Position numbers and translations under genes: made by a program. From assembly GCA_944381615.1 (NCBI GenBank), contig CALWLT010000009.1:1-64000 (forward strand): a stretch of DNA of 64,000 nt, given 5' to 3'. This DNA comes from an uncultured Lachnospiraceae bacterium (GTDB lineage Bacteria > Bacillota > Clostridia > Lachnospirales > Lachnospiraceae). Below, piece by piece: positions 54,873 through 64,000 of the stretch (positions are counted from its first letter, which is position 1; each line of letters starts with the position of its first letter). The notes below the pieces were generated by a model. It worked only from the letters and a program-made list of their open reading frames with translations, was not told where the DNA came from and did not search any database.

Positions 54873-55958
54873 TCAGGAATTTTTCTCTTCAAATTCACGC
54901 ATGAACGCGACCAGCTTCTCCACGCCCTCGATGGGCATCGCGTTATAAATGCTGGCCCGCATGCCACCTACCGTGCGGTGGCCCTTCAGGTTGACAAAGC
55001 CCGCCGCCTTGGCCTCTTTTACAAACTTCGCGTCCAGATCCGCGTCTCCCGTCACGAAGGGAACGTTCATCAGGGAGCGGTCCTTCTTCTCCACCGTTCC
55101 CTTGAAGAGACGGCTCTCGTCCAGGAAATCATAGAGAATCTTCGCCTTCTTCTCGTTTCGCTCCTTCATGGCCTCCAGGCCGCCCATGCGCTTGATCCAC
55201 TGGAAGACCTTGCCGCACATATAGATCGTGTAGGTCGGCGGCGTATTGTGCAGGGAGCCGCTGTCCGAATACGTCTTATAGCGCAGCATGGTCGGCGTTC
55301 CCGGCAGCACATCCTCGCGGATCAGATCCTCGCGGATGATGACGATCGCCAGTCCGGCCGGGCCCACGTTCTTCTGCACGCCGCCCCACAGGACGCCGAA
55401 CTTGCTCACGTCGATGGGCTCGGAAAGGAAGCAGGAGGAAATATCCGCTACCAGGGGTTTTCCCTTCGTATTGGGAAGCTCATGGAATACCGTGCCGTAA
55501 ATGGTGTTGTTCAGGCAGATATACACATAATCCGCGTCCTCGTCCACCGGCAGATCCGAGCAGTCCGGAATATAGGAAAAGGTCTTATCCTCGCTGGAAG
55601 CGATGACGTTGGCCGTGCCGAAGAGCTTTGCCTCCTGGTACGCCTTCTTGGCCCACTGGCCCGTCAGGATGTAGTCCCCCACCCGGTTCTGAAACAGGTT
55701 CATCGGAACCATGGCAAACTGGATATGGCCGCCGCCCTGGACAAACAGCACCCGGTAATTGTCCGGGATCTTCATCAGATCCCTCAGGTCCTGCTCCGCC
55801 GCGTCCAGAATGTCCTGGAAATCTTTCGAGCGGTGGCTCATCTCCATCACGGACATCCCGCTGCCCTTATAATCCAGCATCTCCGCAGCGGCCTCCCGGA
55901 GAACCTCCTCCGGAAGCACGGCCGGACCGGCCGAAAAATTATACACTCTGCTCATCAT
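54873..55958 (-). CDS. serC: Phosphoserine aminotransferase SerC
   Basis: The 361-aa PLP enzyme makes phosphoserine. It shows the family start VYNFSAGPAVLPEEVL, the substrate loop MEMSHRSKDF, and the PLP lysine in GVLWGGVQKNVGPAGL, with C-terminal GHRTVGGMRASIYNAMP. It lies 12 bases after ilvB. Confidence 0.96.
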   Translation of the reverse strand: MMSRVYNFSAGPAVLPEEVLREAAAEMLDYKGSGMSVMEMSHRSKDFQDILDAAEQDLRDLMKIPDNYRVLFVQGGGHIQFAMVPMNLFQNRVGDYILTGQWAKKAYQEAKLFGTANVIASSEDKTFSYIPDCSDLPVDEDADYVYICLNNTIYGTVFHELPNTKGKPLVADISSCFLSEPIDVSKFGVLWGGVQKNVGPAGLAIVIIREDLIREDVLPGTPTMLRYKTYSDSGSLHNTPPTYTIYMCGKVFQWIKRMGGLEAMKERNEKKAKILYDFLDESRLFKGTVEKKDRSLMNVPFVTGDADLDAKFVKEAKAAGFVNLKGHRTVGGMRASIYNAMPIEGVEKLVAFMREFEEKNS

Positions 55959-55970
55959 ACCCTCCTCTTT

Positions 55971-57659
55971 TTACATCTGCTCAATCTGCAGATCAATCTC
56001 ATCAAACGCCTCTTCGATCGGCTTTCCGGCCGGAACCATGGGGAACACCTTGTCGTCGCTGCCGATCTGGCAGTCGATGACGACCGGAATGTTCAGGCCG
56101 ATCGCCTCGCGCAGGACCGGCTCCACCTCCTCGCGCTTCGTCACGCGGAACGCCTTCGCGCCCAGTCCCTCCGAAACCTTCACAAAATCCACCTGATCAA
56201 ACAGCTCCGTCTGGGAATAGCGTTTCCCGTAAAAGAGCGTCTGCCACTGGCGGACCATTCCCAGCACGTGATTGTTGAAAATAATCTGTACGACCGGGAT
56301 GTTATAGCGCGTCGCGGTGGCGATCTCGTTCATATTCATCCGGAAACAGCCGTCGCCCGCGATATTGATAACCGTCTTGTCGCGCCGCCCCATCTTGGCT
56401 CCGATGGCTGCGCCCAGGCCGTAGCCCATCGTGCCCAGGCCGCCGGACGTAATCAGCTGCCTCGGCCGTTTATACTTGTAATACTGAGCCGCCCACATCT
56501 GATGCTGGCCCACGTCGGTGGTAATGATGGCGTCCCCTTCTGTGATCTCATAGATCTTTTCCATGATGTAGGGACCCGTCAGCACGTCCTTATTGTAGCG
56601 CAGCGGATACATATCCTTCATCCGCTCGATGTGGCTGACCCACTCGTCGTGATTCATCGGATCCAGCCGCGCGTTCAGCCGGCGCAGGATGACCTTCACA
56701 TCGCCGATGATGCTAGCGTCCGTCATGATATTTTTATTGATCTCGGCCGCATCCACATCCATCTGCAGGATCTTCGCGTTCTTCGCAAAGCGGGAGGAAT
56801 CTCCCACCACGCGGTCGCTGAAGCGCGCGCCCACCACGATCAGCAGATCGCATTCCGAGACGCCCAGATTGGAGGTCTTGGTCCCGTGCATGCCAATCAT
56901 GCCGGTATACAGCGCGTCCGTCCCGTCAAACGCGCCCTTGCCCATCAGGCTGTCCGTGACCGGCGCCTGGATCTTGTGGGCAAACGCCGCCAGCTCGTTG
57001 GAAGCGTCCGCCGCCACGGCCCCGCCGCCGACGAAGATAAACGGCTTTCTCGACGCTTTAATCATCTCGATGGCGCGCTCCATATCCTCCTCGCGGATGG
57101 TATCCGCCTGCCGCTCAATCTCCTGCGGCGCCTGGTACTCATATTCGCACACAGCCGAGGTTACATCCTTCGTGATATCCACCAGCACGGGGCCGGGACG
57201 CCCGCTCTTTGCGATGGCAAACGCGCGGCGCAGCACCGGCGCCAGCTTCGCCACGTCCTTCACGATAAAATTATATTTGGTAATGGGCATGGTTACGCCC
57301 AGAATATCGATCTCCTGGAAGCTGTCCTTGCCCAGAAGGCTGTTGGTCACATTGCAGGTAATCGCCACCACCGGGATGGAATCCAGGTTCGCCGTGGCAA
57401 TCCCCGTGACCAGGTTCGTCGCACCGGGGCCGGAAGTCGCCATGCAGACGCCGACCTTTCCCGTCGCCCGGGCGTAACCGTCCGCCGCATGGGACGCTCC
57501 CTGCTCATGGGAAGTCAGTATATGCGTAATCTCGTCGCGGTGCTTGTAGAGCGCGTCGTAAATATTGAGAATCGATCCGCCCGGATAGCCGAACACGGTG
57601 TCCACGCCCTGTTCTTTCAGGCACTCGATGACGATTTCCGCTCCTGTCAGTGTTTTCAT
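55971..57659 (-). CDS. ilvB: Acetolactate synthase large subunit IlvB
   Basis: The 562-aa TPP/FAD enzyme begins valine, leucine and isoleucine synthesis. It has the N-terminal TGAEIVIECLKEQGVDTVFG with the TPP glutamate in the family position (HEQGASHAADGYARATG), the FAD region ARFSDRVVGD and the TPP motif GDGCFRMNMNEIATATRYN. No ilvN (small regulatory subunit) follows. The next gene is serC, so it may work alone or with a distant IlvN. Confidence 0.95.
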   Translation of the reverse strand: MKTLTGAEIVIECLKEQGVDTVFGYPGGSILNIYDALYKHRDEITHILTSHEQGASHAADGYARATGKVGVCMATSGPGATNLVTGIATANLDSIPVVAITCNVTNSLLGKDSFQEIDILGVTMPITKYNFIVKDVAKLAPVLRRAFAIAKSGRPGPVLVDITKDVTSAVCEYEYQAPQEIERQADTIREEDMERAIEMIKASRKPFIFVGGGAVAADASNELAAFAHKIQAPVTDSLMGKGAFDGTDALYTGMIGMHGTKTSNLGVSECDLLIVVGARFSDRVVGDSSRFAKNAKILQMDVDAAEINKNIMTDASIIGDVKVILRRLNARLDPMNHDEWVSHIERMKDMYPLRYNKDVLTGPYIMEKIYEITEGDAIITTDVGQHQMWAAQYYKYKRPRQLITSGGLGTMGYGLGAAIGAKMGRRDKTVINIAGDGCFRMNMNEIATATRYNIPVVQIIFNNHVLGMVRQWQTLFYGKRYSQTELFDQVDFVKVSEGLGAKAFRVTKREEVEPVLREAIGLNIPVVIDCQIGSDDKVFPMVPAGKPIEEAFDEIDLQIEQM

Positions 57660-57684
57660 CCGTTATTCCCGCTTTCTGTCTCTG

Positions 57685-59358
57685 TCATGATTGTTTCGGC
57701 ACTTCCAGCACGGCTCCGCGGTTCCCGCTCGTGACGAGCGATGCGTACCGGGCCAGATAACCGGTCGTTACCTGAGGCGTCCGCGGCTGCCATTTCTTTC
57801 TTCTCTCCGCCAGCTCCTCATCGGAAACCAGCACGTTCAGAGCGTTCTTATTGATGTCGATGGAGATGATATCGCCTTCTTCCACCAGCGCGATCGGGCC
57901 GCCGACCGCCGCCTCCGGCGATACATGGCCGATGGATGCGCCGCGCGACGCGCCGGAGAACCGGCCGTCCGTGATCAGCGCCACGCTGGAGCCAAGTCCC
58001 ATGCCGGCGATGGCCGAGGTCGGGTTCAGCATCTCGCGCATGCCGGGGCCGCCCTTGGGGCCCTCGTAGCGGATTACCACCACGTCTCCCTCTTTGATCT
58101 TTCCGCCCTTGATCGCGGCGATGGCGTCCTCCTCGCAGTCAAATACGCGGGCCGGGCCCTCGTGCGCCAGCATCTCGGGCGCTACGGCAGAGCGCTTGAC
58201 CACCGCCGTATCCGGAGCCAGATTGCCCTTGAGAACGGCGATGCCGCCGGTCTGGCTGTAGGGATTGTCGATGGGGCGGATGATCTCCGGGTTCTTGTTC
58301 ACACAGCCCTTGATATTTTCTCCTACCGTCTTTCCCGTCACGGTCATGCAGTCCAGATGCAGCAGGTTCTTCTTCGACAGCTCGTTCATCACGGCGTAAA
58401 CGCCGCCCGCCTCGTTGAGATCCTCAATATAGGTCGGGCCGGCCGGAGCCAGATGGCAGAGGTTAGGCGTGCGCCCGCTCATCTCATTGACCAGCTCCAT
58501 ATCGAGCTCTACGCCGGCTTCGTGCGCGATGGCGGGCAGGTGCAGCATGCTGTTGGTAGAGCAGCCCAGCGCCATATCCACGGTCAGCGCGTTTAAAAAC
58601 GCCTCCCGGGTCATGATATCGCGCGGCCGGATGTTCTTCTCATACATCTCCATGACCTTCATGCCGGCATGCTTGGCCAGCTTGATGCGATCCGAATAAA
58701 CCGCCGGGATCGTGCCGTTGCCCTGAAGGCCCATACCCAGCACCTCCGTCAGGCAGTTCATGCTGTTGGCCGTATACATGCCGGAGCAGGATCCGCAGGT
58801 CGGGCATACCTTGTTCTCGAACTCGGTTACCTCCTCCTCCGTCATCGTCCCGGCCGCGTAGGCGCCGACCGCCTCAAACATGCTGGAAAGGCTTCTCTTC
58901 TTTCCCTTCACATGGCCGGCCAGCATGGGGCCGCCGCTGACAAAGACCGTCGGCACATTGACGCGCGCCGCCGCCATCAGAAGGCCGGGCACATTCTTGT
59001 CACAGTTGGGCACCATGACCAGGGCGTCAAACTGGTGCGCCAGAGCCATACACTCCGTGGAATCCGCAATCAGATCGCGCGTTACCAGCGAATACTTCAT
59101 GCCGACGTGGCCCATGGCAATGCCGTCGCAGACCGCGATCGCCGGGAAAACCACCGGCGTGCCGCCGGCCATGGCCACCCCCAGCTTCACGGCCTCCACG
59201 ATCTTATCCAGATTCATGTGGCCCGGTACAATCTCATTATAGGAGCTGACAATCCCGACCAGGGGCTTTTCCATCTCCTCCTCGGTCATGCCCAGCGCAT
59301 GAAACAACGAACGGTGGGGCGCCTGCTGCATCCCCTTTCTCACTGCATCACTTTTCAT
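57685..59358 (-). CDS. ilvD: Dihydroxy-acid dehydratase IlvD
   Basis: The 557-aa Fe-S enzyme makes 2-oxo acids in the branched-chain pathway. Cluster cysteines are in [10 protein letters not shown] and [21 protein letters not shown], and the C-terminal [19 protein letters not shown] is typical. It is between leuB and ilvB on the minus strand. Confidence 0.96.
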   Translation of the reverse strand: MKSDAVRKGMQQAPHRSLFHALGMTEEEMEKPLVGIVSSYNEIVPGHMNLDKIVEAVKLGVAMAGGTPVVFPAIAVCDGIAMGHVGMKYSLVTRDLIADSTECMALAHQFDALVMVPNCDKNVPGLLMAAARVNVPTVFVSGGPMLAGHVKGKKRSLSSMFEAVGAYAAGTMTEEEVTEFENKVCPTCGSCSGMYTANSMNCLTEVLGMGLQGNGTIPAVYSDRIKLAKHAGMKVMEMYEKNIRPRDIMTREAFLNALTVDMALGCSTNSMLHLPAIAHEAGVELDMELVNEMSGRTPNLCHLAPAGPTYIEDLNEAGGVYAVMNELSKKNLLHLDCMTVTGKTVGENIKGCVNKNPEIIRPIDNPYSQTGGIAVLKGNLAPDTAVVKRSAVAPEMLAHEGPARVFDCEEDAIAAIKGGKIKEGDVVVIRYEGPKGGPGMREMLNPTSAIAGMGLGSSVALITDGRFSGASRGASIGHVSPEAAVGGPIALVEEGDIISIDINKNALNVLVSDEELAERRKKWQPRTPQVTTGYLARYASLVTSGNRGAVLEVPKQS

Positions 59359-59529
59359 TCTGTTTCGTCTCCTTTTTCCAGCAGCCGCCGGGATCCCCGG
59401 ACGGGATCCCGGCCGTCACAACGTATAAATTTTATTGTAACTCATCTTTCTTCGTTTTGCACCTGTTTTTTTCGCGTTCCGCGCGGGATTTTTTCCTGTT
59501 CCGCGCTCCGCTTTCCTTCCGGCCGTCCC

Positions 59530-60615
59530 CTAGCGGATGCGCTCCCGGATCAGGCGTCCCATCTCCACGGTGCCGACCTTCCTGCAGCCGTCCGACATAA
59601 TATCCGCCGTCCGGTACCCTTCCGTCAGAACCTGCTGCACAGCGTCCTCCACGGCCTGCGCCTCCCGGTCCAGATCGAAGGAGTAGCGAAGCATCATGGC
59701 CGCCGAGAGAATCGTGGCGATGGGGTTGGCCAGATCCTTTCCCGCGATATCCGGCGCGGAACCGTGGCTCGGCTCGTAGAGACCGAATTTTCCTTCGTTT
59801 AAGCTGGCCGACGGCAGCATGCCGATGGAACCGGTAATCATGCTGGCCTCGTCGGACAGGATGTCGCCGAACATGTTTTCCGTCAGGACCACGTCGAACT
59901 GGCCCGGATTCATGACCAGCTGCATCGCGCAGTTATCTACCAGCATATGCTTTAAGGATACCTCCGGATAATCCTTTGCCACGTCCTCTACCACGCTTCT
60001 CCACAGGCGCGAGGAATCCAGCACATTGGCCTTGTCCACGCTGATCACGCTCTTCCTGCGCTTCATGGCAATCTCAAACGCCTTGACGGCGATGCGGCGG
60101 ATCTCTTTCTCCGTATAGACCAGCGTATCCACCGCCGTCATCACGCCGTCGATCTCCTTCGTATAACGCTCGCCGAAATAAAGGCCGCCCGTCAGCTCGC
60201 GCATGATGACCATGTCAAAGCCGTCCCCGGTAAGCTCCGGCTTCAGCGGGCAGGCGCCGGCCAGCTCTTTGTAAAGATACGCCGGGCGGATGTTGGCAAA
60301 AAGGCCCAGTCCCTTGCGGATGCCCAGAAGGCCGGCCTCCGGGCGCAGGTTGGGCGCCACGTTATACCAGCGCGAATTGCCCACGTCTCCGCCCACGGCG
60401 CCCAGCAGCACCGAATCGCTGTTTCTCGCCGTCTCCAGCGCCTCGTCCGTCAGCGGCACGCCGCAGGCGTCGATGGAACAGCCGCCCATCAGGATCTCCT
60501 GATACGAAAACTGATGTCCGTAAACCTCTCCCACGCGATCCAGGACGCCGCAGGCCTCCCGCACAATCTCCGGTCCGATCCCGTCTCCGGGAATGGTCGT
60601 AATCCGATAATTCAT
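59530..60615 (-). CDS. leuB: 3-isopropylmalate dehydrogenase LeuB
   Basis: The 361-aa NAD+ enzyme acts in leucine synthesis. It has the start [14 protein letters not shown], the substrate arginines in [23 protein letters not shown], and the metal/NAD segment [23 protein letters not shown] precedes the ATG at 60615. It is the first gene of the leuB-ilvD-ilvB-serC-serA-DUF1015 run. leuA, leuC and leuD are not in the window. Confidence 0.96.
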   Translation of the reverse strand: MNYRITTIPGDGIGPEIVREACGVLDRVGEVYGHQFSYQEILMGGCSIDACGVPLTDEALETARNSDSVLLGAVGGDVGNSRWYNVAPNLRPEAGLLGIRKGLGLFANIRPAYLYKELAGACPLKPELTGDGFDMVIMRELTGGLYFGERYTKEIDGVMTAVDTLVYTEKEIRRIAVKAFEIAMKRRKSVISVDKANVLDSSRLWRSVVEDVAKDYPEVSLKHMLVDNCAMQLVMNPGQFDVVLTENMFGDILSDEASMITGSIGMLPSASLNEGKFGLYEPSHGSAPDIAGKDLANPIATILSAAMMLRYSFDLDREAQAVEDAVQQVLTEGYRTADIMSDGCRKVGTVEMGRLIRERIR

Positions 60616-60688
60616 GTTCTTTTCCTCCTTACCGCATTTTCCGTGAAATCCTCCCGCCCCGCGCGGTACGAAATCCCGATTTTGTTCC

Positions 60689-60718
60689 ATTATATCCGAA
60701 GCCGCGCAGTCCTGACAA
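60689..60718 (-). promoter_or_regulatory. Promoter of the leuB-led operon
   Basis: Minus-strand TTGTCA (60713-60718), 18 bases, TATAAT (60689-60694). No T-box or leader attenuator was recognised between it and leuB. Confidence 0.75.
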
Positions 60719-60748
60719 CCGCCTGCGGCCGATTTTCCGGCCGGACCC

Positions 60749-60774
60749 TATAGAAATTAGGAATTTATTCTATA
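60749..60774. promoter_or_regulatory. Inverted repeat upstream of the leuB promoter
   Basis: TATAGAA (60749-60755) and TTCTATA (60768-60774) with inner AATT..AATT form a 26-base dyad ~45 bases upstream of the leuB -35 box and just after the LysR gene. It contains T-N11-A spacing, so it could be an activator site. Confidence 0.45.
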
Positions 60775-60794
60775 ACCTCCGGTTATTACATCAT

Positions 60795-61772
60795 TCATTT
60801 CCCCTCTGGAATCGGAATAGGATTTCCGGAACCCGGACGATTCTCCTGCAGCCAGGCAAACATGCGCTTCTGCACCGGCGTAAATTCTTCCTTCCGGTAG
60901 GAGAGATACAGATTGCGCAGCGTTTCCGGATCCTCCAGCTGATAAAATACCGCCATTTTCCCGGGCCGCGCATATCCGGCAATGGTAGAACGCAAAAATG
61001 ACACCCCCTGCCCTTCACAGACAAGCGCATACGCCGTTACCATCTGCGTCAGGTACATGGCAACTTCCGGAACGAACCCGGCCCGACGGCACATCCTCAT
61101 CCCGCGCCCGTAAATCTCGTTTCCCTTCTGCAGCATCAGGAACGGCAAATCCCGGAACTCTTTCAGCAAAACCGGCGGTTTCTTTCCTCCCGGCTCGTTT
61201 CTTTTTAAAAATTCATCCGCCCGGTAGCCATGCGCCGCAAGCCTTTCGTTGATCGGATACGATGCCGGGACCGCCAGCACAATCTCCTCCGGCGCCCAGG
61301 CGACAGACTGAATCCGCGGATCGTGAATTTCTTCCGCCTCCAGCACAAAATCCAGCGTGCCCTGCAGCAGTTTTTCCGACAACGCAACGCTGTCCCCTTC
61401 CGTAAACGTCATCGCCACACCCGGATATTCCTCCCTGAATCCCCGCAGCAGCGAAGGAAACACTTCGCTGCAGAAAAACATGGAGCTTCCGAGATTCAGC
61501 CGTTCCTCCTGCCCCGCCTGTTCAAAATGGCGGCGCATCTTTTCTTCAATCTCCATGACCCGCCGGGCCTGTTCCAGATAATACATGCCGGCCTCCGTCA
61601 GAGAAATCGGGCTGGTCGTGCGGTCAAAAAGCGCCGTCCCGATCTCCTGCTCCGTTTTTTTGACGGCCGAGCTGAGCCACGGCTGCGAGACAAACAGCCG
61701 CCGGGCCGCCCGGGAAAAGCTTTTTTCCTCGCAGACGGCGCAGACATATTCTTTATAATCCAGGATTCCCAT
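60795..61772 (-). CDS. LysR-family transcriptional regulator
   Basis: The 325-aa regulator has an N-terminal HTH (SRAARRLFVSQPWLSSAVKKTEQEIG, about 19-44, then LFDRTTSPISLTEAG) and a periplasmic-binding-protein-like effector domain (about 95-300). It is divergent from the aminotransferase-FAH genes and upstream of leuB on the same strand, so it may control either. The effector is unknown. Confidence 0.92.
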   Translation of the reverse strand: MGILDYKEYVCAVCEEKSFSRAARRLFVSQPWLSSAVKKTEQEIGTALFDRTTSPISLTEAGMYYLEQARRVMEIEEKMRRHFEQAGQEERLNLGSSMFFCSEVFPSLLRGFREEYPGVAMTFTEGDSVALSEKLLQGTLDFVLEAEEIHDPRIQSVAWAPEEIVLAVPASYPINERLAAHGYRADEFLKRNEPGGKKPPVLLKEFRDLPFLMLQKGNEIYGRGMRMCRRAGFVPEVAMYLTQMVTAYALVCEGQGVSFLRSTIAGYARPGKMAVFYQLEDPETLRNLYLSYRKEEFTPVQKRMFAWLQENRPGSGNPIPIPEGK

Positions 61773-61820
61773 AACCTCTCCTATACGAAATACTGAATAA
61801 TGTCTTCTTTCCTTACGTAT

Positions 61821-61849
61821 TTTACTTTCCGCTCCGGCCGCCTTACAAT
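61821..61849 (+). promoter_or_regulatory. Promoter of the aminotransferase-FAH genes
   Basis: TTTACT (61821-61826), 17 bases, TACAAT (61844-61849) in the divergent gap. It leaves a leader of ~150 bases. Confidence 0.55.
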
Positions 61850-61933
61850 CAGGGCATCAACACGGGCACGGCAGACGGCAGAAGCCCTGTTCATCATATC
61901 GCTTCCCGCCGCCTGTGTCAATCGGGCCGGCCG

Positions 61934-61962
61934 CCCGGCGGACTGCAGCGCAGTCTGCCGGG
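61934..61962 (+). promoter_or_regulatory. Leader hairpin before the aminotransferase gene
   Basis: CCCGGCGGACTGC pairs with GCAGTCTGCCGGG around an AGC loop (13-bp stem with one G-T pair). It sits ~45 bases before the ATG with no T-run, so it may influence translation or stability. Confidence 0.5.
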
Positions 61963-62007
61963 AAAACAGACTGGCGCCGCTGCCCTGTCAGAAAAGGAGG
62001 AACTGCC

Positions 62008-63204
62008 ATGAATCTCAGAACTGCCTCGCGGATGGATGAGCTCGTACCATCCGGAATCCGCAAAATCAATGAACAGGCGCTGAAGCTGGAACAAAGCGGG
62101 AAAAAGATCCTGCACTTCGAGCTGGGACGCCCTGATTTTGATACGCCGGAATACATCAAACGGGCCGCCATTCTGGCCATCGAAGACGGAGACGTATTTT
62201 ACACCTCCAACTTTGGGACCATGGAGCTGCGCCGGACCATCGCCGGCAAGCTTCAAGAGGAAAACGGCATCCCGTATGAAGCCGAAGAGATCCTCGTAAC
62301 CGTCGGCCTCTCCGAAGCCGTCTTCGACACACTCTGCTCCGTCCTGAATCCGGGCGACGAGATCCTGATCCCCGATCCGGTCTGGATGAACTATCTGAAC
62401 GTGCCAAAGCTTCTGGGCGCCGTCCCCGTTTCCTACCATCTGCGGGAGGGAAACGATTACCAGATCGATCTGGAGGAAATCCGTAGGAAAATCACGCCCC
62501 GCACAAAAGCGCTGGTCATCGTGACGCCCAACAACCCGACCGGCAGCGTATTAAGCCGCCGGACTCTGGAGGGACTTGCCGAGATCGCCGTAAAAGAAGA
62601 TCTGCTGGTTCTCTCCGATGAAATTTACGAGCGCCTGGTTTATGACGGAGAAAAGCATCTGAGCATTGCCGCCCTGCCCGGCATGAAGGAACGGACCTTT
62701 ACGCTGAACGGATTTTCCAAAGCCTGGTCCATGACCGGCTGGCGCATCGGCTATGTCGCCGCCCCCAGAGAATACATCGCCGTGCTGAACAAAATCCATC
62801 AGCACAACACCACCTGCGCCCCCTCCTTCGTCCAGGCAGCCGCCGTCGCCGCCATGAAAGAGGAAACGGACGAAGTAGAAAAAATGGTCCGGGAATACGC
62901 AGCACGCCGCGATGAAACGGTTCAGGCCCTCAACACTATCCCCGGCATTTCCTGCCGGACTCCGAAGGGCGCATTCTACCTGTTCATCAACATCCAATCC
63001 CTGGGATATTCCAGCGAATGGATGGCCGATTATCTGCTGCGGGAGGCCGGAGTAGCCCTCGTTCCCGGCAGTGTGTTTGGCCCCGGCGGCGAAGGTTATC
63101 TGCGCCTTTCCTTTGCCGCCTCGCGTGAAGATCTGAAAGAAGGCTGCCACCGGATCCGGAAGGCTGTTGAAGCACTTGTAAAGCAGAACGAAAGGAGGAA
63201 CTGA
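62008..63204 (+). CDS. Class I/II PLP-dependent aminotransferase
   Basis: The 398-aa enzyme has the AspC-fold pattern FELGRPDFDTPEYIK at the start, TPNNPTGSVLS (about 173-183), SDEIYERLVYD and the PLP lysine Lys238 in NGFSKAWSMTGWRIGY. It probably transfers amino groups between an amino acid and 2-oxoglutarate or pyruvate. The start at 62008 follows AAAGGAGGAA. It is two bases before the FAH gene, so a catabolic pair is likely. The substrate is not fixed. Confidence 0.92.
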   Translation: MNLRTASRMDELVPSGIRKINEQALKLEQSGKKILHFELGRPDFDTPEYIKRAAILAIEDGDVFYTSNFGTMELRRTIAGKLQEENGIPYEAEEILVTVGLSEAVFDTLCSVLNPGDEILIPDPVWMNYLNVPKLLGAVPVSYHLREGNDYQIDLEEIRRKITPRTKALVIVTPNNPTGSVLSRRTLEGLAEIAVKEDLLVLSDEIYERLVYDGEKHLSIAALPGMKERTFTLNGFSKAWSMTGWRIGYVAAPREYIAVLNKIHQHNTTCAPSFVQAAAVAAMKEETDEVEKMVREYAARRDETVQALNTIPGISCRTPKGAFYLFINIQSLGYSSEWMADYLLREAGVALVPGSVFGPGGEGYLRLSFAASREDLKEGCHRIRKAVEALVKQNERRN

Positions 63205-63206
63205 CC

Positions 63207-64000
63207 ATGCGTCTTGCAACCATCCGCATAAACGGCGGCGAAACCGCCGCCATCATGACCGCAGGCGGCGCCGTTCCCATCGCCGCCGTCAACGCCACCA
63301 GAGGGACGGCCTGGAAGGAAAATCTCTATGATCTCATCCGCCTCGGCCAGCTTCCCGGCCTGACTGGCTGGTACAATCAGGGCGGCAGGAATGAACTCGC
63401 CTCCATGAGGGGCCGGATCCCCGCACACGAAATCCGGTACGCCCCGCTGTACCGCTGCCCGCGCCGCATTTTCGGCATCGGCCTGAATTATACCGACCAT
63501 GCCGCCGACATCGGCTCCGCTGCCCCGGAAGGATTTCCCGGCAGCTTTTACAAGCAGGCCGATACGATCATCGGGCCCGGAGACGAAATCTGCCTTCCCG
63601 AGCTGAAAGAAGCGCAGAAAACAACCGCGGAAGCTGAACTCGGCATTATTCTCGGAAAAGACTGCCGCAATGTAGATGAGGCTGACTGGGAAAGCGTGAT
63701 TGCCGGCTACACGACCATTCTTGACATGACGGAAGAATCCATTTTAAAGGGAAACGATTATGTAAAGGGAAATCCGCGCTATCTGACCATTGTCAAAAAT
63801 TTCCCGACCTTTTTCTCCTTCGGGCCGCAGCTTGTCACGCCGGACGAGATCCCTGACGTACATCAGCTGACCGTTCAGAGCGTCCTCAACGGTACTGTCT
63901 TTGCGCAGAACCGCGTCGCCGCCATGACGCACCGGCCCGCACGCCTGATTTCGCTCCACAGCCGGATCCAGGGCTGGTTTGCCGGGGATATTCTCTCCAC
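63207..64000 (+). CDS. Fumarylacetoacetate hydrolase family protein (partial at right edge)
   Basis: The frame is open from ATG 63207 to the window end (264 codons). It shows the FAH entry motif IFGIGLNYTDHAAD, a KQADTIIGPGDEI segment, and the acidic metal motif AEAELGIILGKDC. The usual NDVTARD motif is replaced by LDMTEESIL, so the substrate may be unusual. It is coupled to the aminotransferase by GGAGG at the end of that gene. Such pairs suggest breakdown of an amino acid through a 2-oxo acid. Confidence 0.88.
   Translation, partial: MRLATIRINGGETAAIMTAGGAVPIAAVNATRGTAWKENLYDLIRLGQLPGLTGWYNQGGRNELASMRGRIPAHEIRYAPLYRCPRRIFGIGLNYTDHAADIGSAAPEGFPGSFYKQADTIIGPGDEICLPELKEAQKTTAEAELGIILGKDCRNVDEADWESVIAGYTTILDMTEESILKGNDYVKGNPRYLTIVKNFPTFFSFGPQLVTPDEIPDVHQLTVQSVLNGTVFAQNRVAAMTHRPARLISLHSRIQGWFAGDILS

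Noticed and set aside
54978..57734. A 918-codon plus-strand open frame across serC and ilvB
   Set aside because: It runs antisense through two well-conserved genes and their gap, with no recognisable domain or start signal.

Overview
The window looks like chromosomal DNA of a high-GC member of the Clostridia, most likely Lachnospiraceae-like. The support is a spoVB-type flippase, a Tyr T-box leader, class III fructose-bisphosphatase, an msmX-type ATPase, AGGAGG ribosome sites, sigma-A promoters of the TTGACA-17-TATAAT type, and many redox and Fe-S proteins. This is inferred from gene content and not from a database search. Most of the window is dense housekeeping DNA, largely on the minus strand in short operons. 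Only the first ~350 bases are AT-rich and foreign-looking.

Layout. 1-460: the end of an unrecognised AT-rich gene abutting the 3' end of tRNA-Ser(CGA). 0.6-4.8 kb: lipoprotein amidase, then the nifS-nifU-mnmA sulfur-transfer operon. 5-8.3 kb: flavodoxin-like and ferredoxin-like redox proteins, a DUF1858 protein and an NhaC antiporter. 8.4-12 kb: SpoVB-like flippase and a MarR regulator with a MATE exporter. 12-18 kb: metA, ligA, an RluF-type synthase, queA and a membrane-anchored unknown. 18-19.8 kb: tRNA-Arg(CCG), an MBL hydrolase and a short UppS-like protein. 19.8-24.8 kb: pstSCAB with two phoU genes. 25-31.7 kb: mntP, two arrays of structured or hairpin repeats, a secreted protein, a decayed GNAT gene, tyrS with its T-box, a MATE gene broken by an in-frame TGA, and a lipoprotein. 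31.7-36 kb: mfd and pth. 36-40.9 kb: an XRE/membrane-protein pair and the ftsE-ftsX-envC-ctpA division/peptidoglycan cluster. 40.9-45.6 kb: a CdaR/PucR-type regulator, an ABC ATPase with altered catalytic motifs, ridA, an S1-domain protein and an acyl-ACP thioesterase. 45.9-52.3 kb: an AIM24-like protein, tRNA-Gln(CTG), a DUF1700-like protein, fbp, an MBL protein, a PaaI-type thioesterase and an M23 peptidase. 52.3-60.7 kb: a biosynthetic run leuB, ilvD, ilvB, serC, serA, DUF1015. 60.8-64 kb: a LysR gene divergent from an aminotransferase and a fumarylacetoacetate-hydrolase gene cut by the window edge.

How genes work together. FtsEX with an EnvC-like activator and a CtpA protease is a septal peptidoglycan module. 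The pst operon imports phosphate and carries two PhoU regulators. NifS and NifU build Fe-S clusters and NifS can feed sulfur to MnmA. The leu/ilv/ser run makes branched-chain precursors and serine.

The most unusual features are: (i) a tandem pair of 105-bp elements at 26.1-26.3 kb that fold into three nested hairpins each; (ii) many short tandem repeats (21-53 bp units) that sit at or across gene 3' ends; (iii) an UgpC/MsmX-like ATPase that keeps its Walker A but has changed Q-loop, signature, Walker B glutamate and H-loop; (iv) palindromes placed within or beside promoters of nhaC, marR and the XRE gene; (v) two recently broken genes, a MATE exporter and a GNAT.
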